In this document: positions 17,378 through 26,276 of the stretch, in pieces | Position numbering within the stretch: position 1 is the stretch's first letter | How the letters are laid out: each line of letters begins with the position of its first letter | DNA from: CPC320 sp002336405 | GTDB taxonomy: Bacteria > Pseudomonadota > Alphaproteobacteria > Rhodobacterales > Rhodobacteraceae | DNA length: 64,000 nucleotides | Assembly (NCBI GenBank): GCA_949372595.1 | Contig: CASIAN010000027.1 | Coordinates: 29,718-93,717, forward strand | Reading direction: 5' to 3' | Made by a program: the position numbers and the translations under genes | The notes under the pieces: generated by a model | Told to the model about the DNA's origin: nothing | What the model saw: the letters and a program-made list of their open reading frames with translations, nothing else | The model's database searches: none

Positions 17378-18169
17378 ATGCTTCAATTAAATGGCCTTAA
17401 AAAGCAGTACGACACCGGAGAATGGGCGCTAAAGGGAATCGATCTGGAAATTCCAAACGGCCAGGTTATTGCCCTTATTGGGCCATCAGGTGCAGGTAAA
17501 TCCACCCTGATCCGCTGTGTGAACCGCCTCGTGAAACCAACTTCTGGAACAATCCATCTAAAGGGTACTGAATTAACATCTTTATCGTCTGGTGCCCTAA
17601 GAAAAGCCCGCCGAAAAATGGGGATGATTTTTCAAGAATATGCCTTGGTTGAGAGACTAACTGTGATGGAAAACGTCCTGTCGGGTCGGCTTGGATATGT
17701 TGGATTCTGGCGCAGCTATCTGCGAAAATTTCCTGAAAAGGACGTTAAAGAAGCCTTCAGATTGCTTGACCGCGTCGGTTTGCACAACATGGCGGACAAA
17801 CGCGCCGATGAGCTGTCCGGTGGACAGAGACAACGGGTGGGAATTTGTCGGGCGCTGATCCAAGATCCCGATCTGCTTTTGGTGGATGAACCAACAGCCA
17901 GTCTTGACCCAAAAACATCGCGACAGATCATGCGTTTGATCAACGAACTATGCGAAGAGCGTGGGCTAACCGCAATTATCAATATCCACGACGTCTTTCT
18001 GGCCCAGATGTTTTCGCAGCGGATCGTCGGCCTGGAACTGGGGTCGGTTGTCTACGATGGCGCACCAGAAGGTTTAACCCCAGAAGTACTCACGAAAATT
18101 TATGGCGAAGAGGATTGGACCGCCACGATCGAGACCGTAGAAGATGACGACGAGAATTTAACGCCATGA
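17378..18169 (+). CDS. phnC: Phosphonate-type ABC transporter ATPase
   Basis: A 263-residue ATPase with Walker A GPSGAGKST, Q-loop MIFQEYALVERL, the PhnC-typical VMENVLSGRLGYVGFWRS segment, signature LSGGQRQRVGICRAL and Walker B LLLVDEPTASLDPKT. The gene ends in an ATGA overlap with phnE (18166-18169). It powers uptake through the two PhnE permeases. Confidence 0.9.
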   Translation: MLQLNGLKKQYDTGEWALKGIDLEIPNGQVIALIGPSGAGKSTLIRCVNRLVKPTSGTIHLKGTELTSLSSGALRKARRKMGMIFQEYALVERLTVMENVLSGRLGYVGFWRSYLRKFPEKDVKEAFRLLDRVGLHNMADKRADELSGGQRQRVGICRALIQDPDLLLVDEPTASLDPKTSRQIMRLINELCEERGLTAIINIHDVFLAQMFSQRIVGLELGSVVYDGAPEGLTPEVLTKIYGEEDWTATIETVEDDDENLTP

Positions 18170-18981
18170 ATACGTCATCACAGACAGCATCTTATCCCGG
18201 TTCGTGGCAGAAGCCGCCGTTTATTGAAAACCCGCTTTTGCGTTGGGGCCTGATCGTCGGAGCGGCTGTTTACCTGACCGCCGCCTTGGGCACAATGGAA
18301 ATAGACATCGATCGAGTCATGGAAGGCCTGCCGAGAGGCAAACGGTTTTTAGATGCTTTTTTCCCGCCTAATTTCGCCGATAACAGAGGCGTGATGTGGG
18401 AGGGCATCCTCGAAAGTATCTGGATGGCGATCATCTCCACAGTTGTCGGAATCGCTCTATCTGTGCCTATTGGACTTGGGGCAGCTAAAAATTTGGCACC
18501 GACGTGGGTCTATTTGGCCTGCCGGTCCGTCATTGCTGGGTCGCGTACCTTTCCCGAAATTATTCTGGCGATCTTTGCCGTAAAACTGTTTGGCTTCGGA
18601 CCATTTGCCGGCTTTATCGCACTGTCGCTGGGCACAATCGGTTTTTTTGCCAAACTGCTTGCCGAAGACATCGAGAATATCAGCCCGGTCCAAGCCGAGG
18701 CTATCCGTGCGACTGGGGCGAGTTGGTTCCAATGGATTAACTATGCCATCCAGCCGCAGGTTATGCCACGGATGATCGGGTTGTCGGTTTATCGTTTAGA
18801 CATCAACTTCAGAGAATCGGCGGTCATTGGTATTGTTGGCGGCGGAGGCATTGGCGCAACCTTAAACACTGCGTTTTCCAGGTATGAATTCGATACCGCT
18901 GCAGCCATCCTTATTATTATCATTGCAATCGTAATGACCCTTGAGTTTTGCTCAGGATTTCTCAGAAAGTGGGTTCAATAA
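18166..18981 (+). CDS. phnE: Phosphonate-type ABC permease, first copy
   Basis: A 271-residue permease with about six helices. It has the PhnE-type motifs GMWEGILESIWMAIISTV-like entry (VMWEGILESIW), ARSVIAGSRTFPEI-like CRSVIAGSRTFPEIILAIFA and an EAA-like loop VQAEAIRATGASWFQWINYA. The ATG overlaps the phnC stop. The C-terminus overlaps the start of the second permease as TAATG at 18979-18983. The two PhnE proteins probably form a heterodimer. Confidence 0.88.
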   Translation: MNTSSQTASYPGSWQKPPFIENPLLRWGLIVGAAVYLTAALGTMEIDIDRVMEGLPRGKRFLDAFFPPNFADNRGVMWEGILESIWMAIISTVVGIALSVPIGLGAAKNLAPTWVYLACRSVIAGSRTFPEIILAIFAVKLFGFGPFAGFIALSLGTIGFFAKLLAEDIENISPVQAEAIRATGASWFQWINYAIQPQVMPRMIGLSVYRLDINFRESAVIGIVGGGGIGATLNTAFSRYEFDTAAAILIIIIAIVMTLEFCSGFLRKWVQ

Positions 18982-19793
18982 TGCCAACAATGACGCAAAA
19001 CGGCGAACTTTCTTGGAAACGCCGCACAACGGCAACGCAGCTTAGAAATTGGGCATATTGGTTAATCGGCATTGCGATCGTTTCTTTTGCTTGGCATCTC
19101 ATCTCGGAAAAAACCATCTGGTTCTTTGTGCAGGATGCGCCGCGCCAAGCGGCTGATATGGGCGCCCGTATGGTGCCGCCAAAATGGTCTTATATGTCGC
19201 AATTATGGAAACCAGCCTGGGATACAATAAACATTGCAAGCATCGGGACGATCATCGCAATGGTTATTGCGATCCCAGTTGCTTTTGCTGCCGCCAGCAA
19301 TACGACCCCGCACCTGCTGGTGCGGTCTGCAGCGCTTTTTGTCATTGTCTCCTCGCGGTCGGTAAACTCGTTGATTTGGGCCTTAATGTTGGTGTTCATC
19401 CTCGGCCCTGGCATTCTGGCTGGGACTATTGCGATTGGCCTGCGGTCCATCGGGTTCTGCGCGAAGCTGCTCTATGAGGCGATTGAGGAAATTGATCAAA
19501 GCCAGGTCGAAGCGATTGAAGCCACAGGTGCATCAAGGATTCAAAAAATTGTCTATGGAATCCTACCTCAGGTCATGCCCACAATCGCAGGGGTAGGCAT
19601 TTATCGATGGGATATCAACATTCGGGAATCCACAATTCTGGGTCTGGTCGGCGCAGGGGGCATTGGGCTTCAGCTCAGTGGCTCAATGAATACTCTGGCC
19701 TGGACACAGGTGTCGATGATCCTCTTGGTCATTTTAGCCACAGTGTTTATCTCGGAATGGGTCTCTGCCAAAGTGCGCGGTGCAATCATCTAA
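18981..19793 (+). CDS. phnE2: Phosphonate-type ABC permease, second copy
   Basis: A 270-residue paralogue of the preceding permease, with VSSRSVNSLIWALMLVFILG, a loop VEAIEATGASRIQKIVYGI and INIRESTILGLVGAGGIG. The start at 18981 overlaps the previous stop; a longer frame from 18948 would overlap by more and is less likely. The operon ends here. No C-P lyase or phosphonatase genes follow, since the next gene is on the other strand. Confidence 0.88.
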   Translation: MPTMTQNGELSWKRRTTATQLRNWAYWLIGIAIVSFAWHLISEKTIWFFVQDAPRQAADMGARMVPPKWSYMSQLWKPAWDTINIASIGTIIAMVIAIPVAFAAASNTTPHLLVRSAALFVIVSSRSVNSLIWALMLVFILGPGILAGTIAIGLRSIGFCAKLLYEAIEEIDQSQVEAIEATGASRIQKIVYGILPQVMPTIAGVGIYRWDINIRESTILGLVGAGGIGLQLSGSMNTLAWTQVSMILLVILATVFISEWVSAKVRGAII

Positions 19794-19916
19794 CCCGGCG
19801 GCCCATGCACCCCAGCCTGCGCAACGGGCTGCTGCCCGCGATCTGATGGCGGCCGACCTACAGGCGACCACACATCAAGTACTTTGCTATGGGTCATAAT
19901 GGCTTCCCCTGAGGCA

Positions 19917-20711
19917 TTATGACCCGGTGCTGAACCGCAGCGATAGGCACGACATCCCCCCGTCCAGCTTGGCGCATTCACTGTTGTTAATTTCGCGCAC
20001 ATCATAGCCCGCCTGCCGCAAACGCTGGGCTGTTTTGGGAAATCCAGCCGCCATCACCACCAGATTGTTAAAGCGAATGGCGTTGGCGCCCGCCTCCTCG
20101 CCCTCGGCGGTATAGATCACCCGATAATCTGAAAAACAACCGCTGGCGGCCAGTCTTGGCGTGCTTAAAATCGTCTCGTCGTCCAAAAGCGAACAATCCG
20201 TTTTAAAGTGCAAAACACCCTGAGGAATTTCAATCCAGCGCAGGGGATGCCCCCAGCGCTCAGCCAACTGCGCCAGTTCCGAGACCCCTGCCCGGTTTGT
20301 TCGTTCTGACAAGCCAACCAGAATCTCGCGCCCGGTGGTCAGTATATCGCCCCCTTCAATACAACCCGGACCAGAGATTTCGACGACCTGATCATACAGC
20401 CCCCGCAGCACTGGGGCCATCTGGGCCACCTCGCCAGCCCGTGTCGGCGCATCAGAGCGCATCAGGATTGCCCCCTGCGGCAGACACAGCGCTGTATCTT
20501 CCACAAACACTGAATCGGGATAAGCCTCAAGCGGCGGCAGCTCAATAATCTTAGCCCCAGTTTCGCGCAATACATCGCTGTAATGCTGATGGTCGATCTG
20601 CATCTGCACCAAATCGGGCGTGCCAATATCTGCGGCACGCAACCCGTCGACAACGCTGCGCGACGGCAGACGCAAGATCGCATGTGTGAAGGTAAACGCG
20701 GGGTTATGCAT
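19917..20711 (-). CDS. Dimethylargininase-like guanidine-modifying hydrolase (DDAH)
   Basis: A 264-residue member of the arginine-modifying (pentein) superfamily. The catalytic residues are visible as His168 (GVLHFKTDCS) and Cys255 (GGMSCLSLRF), with the acidic substrate-binding EDTAL and ISGPGCIEGGD segments. This layout matches bacterial DDAH, which hydrolyses methylated arginines to citrulline and a methylamine. It is the last gene of an operon with AruI- and AruH-like genes, starting 29 bp after the decarboxylase stop. The context suggests salvage of methylarginines with arginine. Other guanidino substrates from the AruHI pathway are possible. Confidence 0.82.
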   Translation of the reverse strand: MHNPAFTFTHAILRLPSRSVVDGLRAADIGTPDLVQMQIDHQHYSDVLRETGAKIIELPPLEAYPDSVFVEDTALCLPQGAILMRSDAPTRAGEVAQMAPVLRGLYDQVVEISGPGCIEGGDILTTGREILVGLSERTNRAGVSELAQLAERWGHPLRWIEIPQGVLHFKTDCSLLDDETILSTPRLAASGCFSDYRVIYTAEGEEAGANAIRFNNLVVMAAGFPKTAQRLRQAGYDVREINNSECAKLDGGMSCLSLRFSTGS

Positions 20712-20740
20712 CTGGTTTTATCCCTCTGATTTGGCCACCA

Positions 20741-22342
20741 TCAGGCGCCGGCTAACATATCAATTTCAATCATTGCTGGCCCGTCATGATCCAGCAAACC
20801 GCGTACCGCTGTCGTGACTGCCGCAGGGGTCATGGCACAGTGCGCAAACGCAAGGCCACATGCTTTTGCGATATATTCAAAGACCGGTGGCGTGGGATCA
20901 CAGCCCACCACCGTTACCCCAGCCGCTTGCATAGAGGTGTCAATCTCACCATAGCCTTGATTGTTCCAGACCAAAAACAATACTGGCAGGTTCTCGTCAA
21001 CCGCAACCATAAGCTCTGGCAGCGTAAACTGCGCCCCACCATCGCCGGTAATGCAGATCACCCGTGTGTCGGGTTGCGCCAGCGCCACACCAATCGCCGC
21101 AGGAATAGCAAAGCCTAAAGCGCCAAAGCCGCTGGCGGCATTAAACCACCCGCCAGGCCGGTCATGATCGTAATACAGGTTGCCCGCATAAATAGGTTGG
21201 GTGGAATCGCCAACAAAAATCGCCTTGGGGCACAGGCTGCGCAGCGCCTCTAAAAGCGAGGTCTGGTGCCGCATCACCGGCCCAATCTCATCCCATGCGG
21301 CAGCACGCGCCCGCGCCGCCCGCGCTGTCCCAGCACCTTTGTCTATGGCAGGCACCCCCGCCAACGCCGCCAACAGATCGGGCAGAACCCTTTCCAACGG
21401 GCTGCAGATGGTCACCTGCGCCGCATGGCGCGACAGTTGATCTTGACAGATATCAATGCGGATCATTTCAGCCAGAGGCGGCATCATATGATCCCCGTAG
21501 TGGTCATAATCGGTTGGCCCCAATTCAGTTCCCAACGCCAGTATCAAATCCGCCGACCCAATCAAATTGCGGGTCGCGCCCAGCGTTGGACTGGCAGGTA
21601 CCCCCAATGGATGACCGTGCATGAGACCCCGGGCATTGATCGTCATCACCACCGGTGCATTCAGACGTTCCGCGAGCATGGTAAGCGCCTGGTCACAGCC
21701 CTTTGCCCCGCCACCCGCCAGAATAACCGGTGTTTTGGCGTGTTTAAGTCGGGCCACAACCGCGCCGATATCGACGTCATATGATTTTACGCGGCCGGTT
21801 GCGGGGCGCGCTTTTGCTATATAAGGCAAAGCCAAAACATCCACCGGCAGTTCAATATGAACCGGCCCGCCACGCTGATGTGCAAAGTGATCAAACGCGG
21901 CATCCAATGCTGGCAAAAGATCCTCTGCGCTGTTGATGTGATAAGACGATACCGCAACGGTTGCCATCATCGCCTGCTGGGCGGGCAGTTCGTGCAGACA
22001 CCCCAAGCCCTGCCCCAGACTTGCCCGCGAGTTTACCGAAGAAATTACCAGTATCGGGCTGCTATCGGCGCGGGCCTGTGCCATTGCGGTCAACACATTG
22101 GTCAAACCCGGACCAGTGATCACAAAAGCAACCCCGGGGGCCGCCCTGCCTGAACCGCCGGCACGGGCATAGCCATCAGCCATAAAACCCGCTCCCTGTT
22201 CATGGCGCGCGGTGACATGGCGGATTGGTGATGCCGCAAGACCACGGTACAACTCGACCGTGTGAACTCCGGGAATACCAAATACAACCTCGACGCCACG
22301 ACTGGCAAGTTCTTGCACAAGACGTTCGCCAATACTTGTCAT
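20741..22342 (-). CDS. aruI: ThDP-dependent decarboxylase, 5-guanidino-2-oxopentanoate decarboxylase (AruI) type
   Basis: A 533-residue acetolactate-synthase-superfamily enzyme. The N-terminal Pyr domain has the catalytic Glu48 (TARHEQGAGFMADGYAR). The C-terminal ThDP domain has ITGDGGAQFTLPEL through WNNQGYGEI. In the arginine transaminase pathway AruI decarboxylates 2-ketoarginine to 4-guanidinobutyraldehyde. The start overlaps the aruH stop by 4 bp, so the two are coupled. The adjacent transaminase makes AruI more likely than acetolactate synthase, and no regulatory ACT subunit gene is present. Confidence 0.75.
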   Translation of the reverse strand: MTSIGERLVQELASRGVEVVFGIPGVHTVELYRGLAASPIRHVTARHEQGAGFMADGYARAGGSGRAAPGVAFVITGPGLTNVLTAMAQARADSSPILVISSVNSRASLGQGLGCLHELPAQQAMMATVAVSSYHINSAEDLLPALDAAFDHFAHQRGGPVHIELPVDVLALPYIAKARPATGRVKSYDVDIGAVVARLKHAKTPVILAGGGAKGCDQALTMLAERLNAPVVMTINARGLMHGHPLGVPASPTLGATRNLIGSADLILALGTELGPTDYDHYGDHMMPPLAEMIRIDICQDQLSRHAAQVTICSPLERVLPDLLAALAGVPAIDKGAGTARAARARAAAWDEIGPVMRHQTSLLEALRSLCPKAIFVGDSTQPIYAGNLYYDHDRPGGWFNAASGFGALGFAIPAAIGVALAQPDTRVICITGDGGAQFTLPELMVAVDENLPVLFLVWNNQGYGEIDTSMQAAGVTVVGCDPTPPVFEYIAKACGLAFAHCAMTPAAVTTAVRGLLDHDGPAMIEIDMLAGA

Positions 22343-23538
22343 GCCCGTGCCTCAACTGGCGATTGCGCGTGCACAAGTGCGTGATCAGCAATGCGACCGC
22401 AGGCGACGTCAAACAAGCTGTCCTCAACGGTCAGCGCCACCCGCACCCAACCATTAAGTGCCGCGCCAAACGCTGAACCAGGCATCACGGCTACACCCGT
22501 TTTTTCCAATAAATCATAAGCATACGCCTCGCCAGTCAAGCCCGTCTTAGAAACATCTATCAACACGAACATCCCCGCCTCTGGCTGACTTACCCGCAGC
22601 CCCCCGACCCCATCTAATTGGGTAAACATACGTCTAGCGCGGCCCTCGAATCTCTGGCGCATATCGGCCGCCACCCGTGAGGGCTGTGACAGAGCAACAG
22701 CGGTCATATCCGCAATAAATGGTTGGTTTCCGAACAACATGGTTTCAGCCAAGGGCAACAGACGTTTGGTAAATTCCGCCGAGCCAATAGACCAGCCGCT
22801 GCGAAACCCCGGGGCCGCATGAGATTTGGAAATTGACGACACCACCACAACCCTATCTGCCACTTTGGGGAAACTCAGCGGCGAGGTAAACCGCGCACCA
22901 TCGAACAACATCTCGTCGTAAACTTCATCTGACAGAATCCACAAATCATGTTTCAGCGCCAGATCGACGATGTCTTGAACGCGCTGCTGGGACAACACCG
23001 CACCGGTTGGATTATGTGGGCTGTTCAATAAGATAGCCCGTGATCGTGGCGTCAGCTTGGACGCTATATCATCAGCCGTCATCTGAAACCCATTTTCAGG
23101 TCGCAGCTGCACCGGCACCATACGAGCACCGCTCGCCGCAATTAACCCGGCATATGTGGCATACATCGGGTCCCCGACCAGCACATCATCGCCCGCCTCG
23201 GTCACCGCCATCAACGCCGCATAAAGGGCAGTTTGTGTTCCGGGAAAACACAGAATCTGGTCGTCACAAATCGGACGCCCCGCGCTGGCAGTATAGCGTT
23301 TTGACAGCGCCTGCAAAGCCTCTGGCTCGCCACGACCATTTGAATATTTTGTCCGTCCCTGCATCATCGAGTCACAGGCCACTGCGATCAATTCAGGCGG
23401 CGTTGGCACATCTGGCTCACCGATTGTCATTTCTATAATGTCGCGACCATCCTGCGCCATTTGTCGCGCGAGCGAATACAACAGCCATTTTTCGCCACCA
23501 AGATCAGCCAACCGTTCGGTAATTGACGCATAACGCAT
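22339..23538 (-). CDS. aruH: Class I/II aminotransferase, arginine:pyruvate transaminase (AruH) type
   Basis: A 399-residue fold-type I PLP enzyme. It has LLNSPHNPTGAVLS, the SDEVYDEM loop, the PLP lysine Lys238 in SSISKSHAAPGFRSGW, and an Arg-containing C-terminal WVRVALTVED for the carboxylate. Its pairing with a ThDP decarboxylase and a DDAH gene points to transamination of arginine to 2-ketoarginine. It begins 1 bp after the TetR stop. Aspartate- or aromatic-aminotransferase activity is the generic alternative. Confidence 0.75.
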   Translation of the reverse strand: MRYASITERLADLGGEKWLLYSLARQMAQDGRDIIEMTIGEPDVPTPPELIAVACDSMMQGRTKYSNGRGEPEALQALSKRYTASAGRPICDDQILCFPGTQTALYAALMAVTEAGDDVLVGDPMYATYAGLIAASGARMVPVQLRPENGFQMTADDIASKLTPRSRAILLNSPHNPTGAVLSQQRVQDIVDLALKHDLWILSDEVYDEMLFDGARFTSPLSFPKVADRVVVVSSISKSHAAPGFRSGWSIGSAEFTKRLLPLAETMLFGNQPFIADMTAVALSQPSRVAADMRQRFEGRARRMFTQLDGVGGLRVSQPEAGMFVLIDVSKTGLTGEAYAYDLLEKTGVAVMPGSAFGAALNGWVRVALTVEDSLFDVACGRIADHALVHAQSPVEARA

Positions 23539-23539
23539 G

Positions 23540-24181
23540 TTATATTCCTGTTTTATATAGATTAAGGCCGATTATCACCCCAACCGATTGCAGCCCAATT
23601 TCGGGCAATTCATCTTTGTCAAACCCGTCAGGCAAAGCACTGCCTTCAGGCCATAGCCCATCAATCACCCCATTGCACGCGGTCGCAAACCGGCGGGACA
23701 GCGGGGTTTCGTGCGGCAGATCTCGGGCTTGCAACGCCGCCACAATCAAGCCCTCAAGCCGGTCGCGAAAGGTCCAATAGGTCTTGGCATGCACTGCTTG
23801 CATTCTGGGGATTGAGTGGATCATATATAAGAAACCGGCCCAGAGGCCGACACCGCGCGGTTCACTCACCGGCGGGGTTAGCGCTGCGGTAACAAAAGCC
23901 GTCAATCGCGCTGAGTGACTGTGGAAAGACTGCTCCAGAACGGCAGGGGTGGCCGCAGGTATTCGCGTCATATACTGTTCATACGCAGTGGCAACAAGAT
24001 CGTCTTTGGTGGAAAAATAGTGCCGGACCAGTCCTTGCGTGGCCGCGGTTTTTTGCGCAATCAACCGCACAGTTGCAGCCTCTGGCCCGCCTTTAGCGAG
24101 CAAATTCAAAGTGGCATCGGTCAATGCCTGCCGACGATCGTGCGGCGTCTGGCGGTAATGTTTCCGGCAAATTTGGGGCAT
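23540..24181 (-). CDS. TetR-family regulator, BetI-like
   Basis: A 213-residue regulator. The N-terminal helix-turn-helix spans roughly residues 14-60 (RRQALTDATLNLLAKGGPEA, then TQGLVRHYFSTKDDLVATAY), a BetI-like arrangement. The C-terminal ligand domain includes LWAGFLYMIHSIPRMQAVHA. It is the first gene of the aruH-aruI-DDAH operon and most likely its repressor. The 19-bp palindrome at 24262-24280 is the obvious operator candidate. Confidence 0.82.
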   Translation of the reverse strand: MPQICRKHYRQTPHDRRQALTDATLNLLAKGGPEAATVRLIAQKTAATQGLVRHYFSTKDDLVATAYEQYMTRIPAATPAVLEQSFHSHSARLTAFVTAALTPPVSEPRGVGLWAGFLYMIHSIPRMQAVHAKTYWTFRDRLEGLIVAALQARDLPHETPLSRRFATACNGVIDGLWPEGSALPDGFDKDELPEIGLQSVGVIIGLNLYKTGI

Positions 24182-24261
24182 ACGTGAACTGCAACAAGAT
24201 TGTTATACACTTGCATAATAAATCTTCTCTCGATTTCTGCAAGCAAAATATCTAACTTGAA

Positions 24262-24280
24262 ACAACTGGTTACCAGTTGT
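24262..24280. promoter_or_regulatory. 19-bp palindromic operator candidate upstream of the TetR gene
   Basis: ACAACTGGTTACCAGTTGT has two perfect 9-bp arms around a single central base. It lies 81 bp upstream of the TetR start and 76 bp upstream of the divergent MBL-fold gene. The length and symmetry suit a TetR dimer. It could control both directions. Confidence 0.65.
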
Positions 24281-24355
24281 ATTTGCTGCTCTATTCTACC
24301 ACATTCAGATGAATGAAACTGTCTGACCAAGTCACCACAACACAGAGGCACATCG

Positions 24356-25432
24356 ATGCACCGACGTAATTTTTTCAAATGGACAGGGCTTGGCGCGCTT
24401 GGCCTTGCCCTTTACGGATGCGGTAGAAATAACAAAACGCTGAGCCAAAATCGCTATTACAGCGGGCCCACCACCGATCATTTCGACGGAACCTACTTTT
24501 ACAATAGTAAAGACCAAGTCACAGCACCGATGTCTGATCTTTTGAAGTGGAAGTTGTTTGGCAACCGGGCAAAATGGCCCGAGCATTTTGTCAGCCCCTA
24601 CTCCGCCAACGTGCCTGAGACCTCTTTGCCGGCAAAAACGCTCAGGGTGACTATGATCGGCCATGCGAGCCTGCTCATCCAAATGCACGGTTTAAACATT
24701 CTAACCGATCCAGTCTATTCCAAGCGCGTGAGCCCTCTACAGTATATCGGACCGTGGCGTCATAATCCGCCTGGGGTCGCGTTTGAGGCGCTGCCTAAAA
24801 TCGATGTGGTTCTGGTAACACACAATCATTATGACCACCTTGATATTGCGACACTTGCGAGGCTCATTGCGCGCGACAATCCCCAGATTTACACCCCGCT
24901 GGGCAACGACACGATTATTCACAAAGACATCCAAGCAGCAAACGTTCAAACTGGCGACTGGGGCGATGTCTTTACCCACAAAAGTGGGTGTAAAATTCAC
25001 TTTGAGCCCTGCCAGCACTGGTCGGCCCGCGGCACAAACGATCGCAGGATGGCACTGTGGTCGGCTTTTGTCCTCGAAAGCACACATCACAAAATCTATC
25101 ATATCGGAGATACCGGATTTGGCACCGGCGATAATTACCGCAAAGTGGCTGCCAAACATGACGGGTTTGATTTGGCAATCTTACCAATCGGCGCATATGA
25201 GCCACGCTGGTTCATGGAAGAAGCCCACCAAAATCCCGCCGAAGCAGTCGTCGGACTGCAATTATGCAAGGCCCGATATGGGTTGGGCCATCACTGGGGC
25301 ACTTTTCAGTTGACCGATGAAGCGGTCGAGGCCCCCAAACGCGCCCTTGCCGACGCCCTTGCCAAACAGGCCCTTACTGAGGATAGGTTTTCCGCAATGC
25401 AGCCGGGACAGGTCTGGCAATTGCCTGTATGA
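24356..25432 (+). CDS. MBL-fold hydrolase, NAPE-PLD/UlaG-like, probable Tat-exported lipoprotein
   Basis: A 358-residue metallo-beta-lactamase-fold protein. The N-terminus MHRRNFFKWTGLGALGLALY combines a twin-arginine motif (RRNFFK) with a lipobox ending in Cys22 (ALYGC), so the mature protein should be a lipid-anchored periplasmic enzyme. The metal motif is VTHNHYDHLD, with later ligands in CQHWSARG and HIGDTGFG and a C-terminal GHHWGTF. Homologues act on N-acyl-phosphatidylethanolamine or cyclic esters; the substrate here is unknown. It is a single gene divergent from the TetR operon. Confidence 0.8.
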   Translation: MHRRNFFKWTGLGALGLALYGCGRNNKTLSQNRYYSGPTTDHFDGTYFYNSKDQVTAPMSDLLKWKLFGNRAKWPEHFVSPYSANVPETSLPAKTLRVTMIGHASLLIQMHGLNILTDPVYSKRVSPLQYIGPWRHNPPGVAFEALPKIDVVLVTHNHYDHLDIATLARLIARDNPQIYTPLGNDTIIHKDIQAANVQTGDWGDVFTHKSGCKIHFEPCQHWSARGTNDRRMALWSAFVLESTHHKIYHIGDTGFGTGDNYRKVAAKHDGFDLAILPIGAYEPRWFMEEAHQNPAEAVVGLQLCKARYGLGHHWGTFQLTDEAVEAPKRALADALAKQALTEDRFSAMQPGQVWQLPV

Positions 25433-25499
25433 CAAACACCAACGCATAGAATTTATAAATACCCGCCATAGTCATAAATTGCGGTTTCAAATTTTTCAA

Positions 25500-26239
25500 C
25501 GTTGGCAGAGGCCTGTTCAGACTGGCAGGACATTGCCGCCAAAATCATTTCAGCCACCCAAAAGACCAAAGTTAGCGATGGCAGGACCTAGGTTCCGATC
25601 AGCGGCAGAATGATGGTTTTCCATGATTGCAATGCAATCGGTGCCGCATGGCAGTCGGTGATCACCAGAATGCATGCGCCACGATGGAAATTATCATGGA
25701 AGGCTTCGGTATGAGCAACAGCGATTTCGCGCTTGCAACCGAGTTCAAAGGCTCTGAACAGTCTAAGGCGCTGTGTGACAGCAAGATCGACGCAATGGTC
25801 TATGCTATGAGCCATCCTGCGGCTGCGTTAAAAGAACTGGCCACAACTTGCGACGTATCGCTGGTCTCTGTGATCGGGGCCGATCGACAAGCTGAGTGCA
25901 GACAATGCCTTTTACCGCACCGCCACTGTCCCCGGTGGCATACATAAAGGCCCAGATGACACCATCACAACTTTTAGGGCTGGTGCAAACCTTCATCACC
26001 TCGACTGACGTCTCTGAAAGGCGCTGTATACAGTGGTCAAAGGCGTGTTTAACAACTTTGTAGATTTTAAAAGCTGTACCCCATATTTGCCAACCTAGAA
26101 AAGGTGCAGATGATCAAAGAGGGTCTGTCAGCGCCTTTACATGCCGGCGCAGTCAAATATTACAAAGAACGTGACTGGATGAAACAAAACATCCAAAGCG
26201 CCATTCAGGCGCGCAAATGTGTGGCTCTTTCGGAGTAAC
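25500..26239 (+). pseudogene. Fossil of a TAXI-family TRAP transporter binding protein
   Basis: Across three frames, pieces of a TAXI receptor can be read in order. First comes ATMEIIMEGFGMSNSDFALA, then GSEQSKALCDSKIDAMVYAM and SHPAAALKELATTCDVSLVS. Later pieces in other frames are AFYRTATVPGGIHKGPDDT-like and KEGLSAPLH-like segments near 26110-26160. Stops and frameshifts interrupt each piece and no signal peptide remains. The intact relative in this window is at 48679-49632. The left boundary is approximate. Confidence 0.7.
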
Positions 26240-26276
26240 AATCAGAAAAGCCCTGCATTTTCAAGAAAGCCCATTA

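Noticed and set aside
20786..22153. Several forward frames antisense to the AruI-like gene
   Set aside because: All are shadows of the high-quality reverse-strand enzyme gene.
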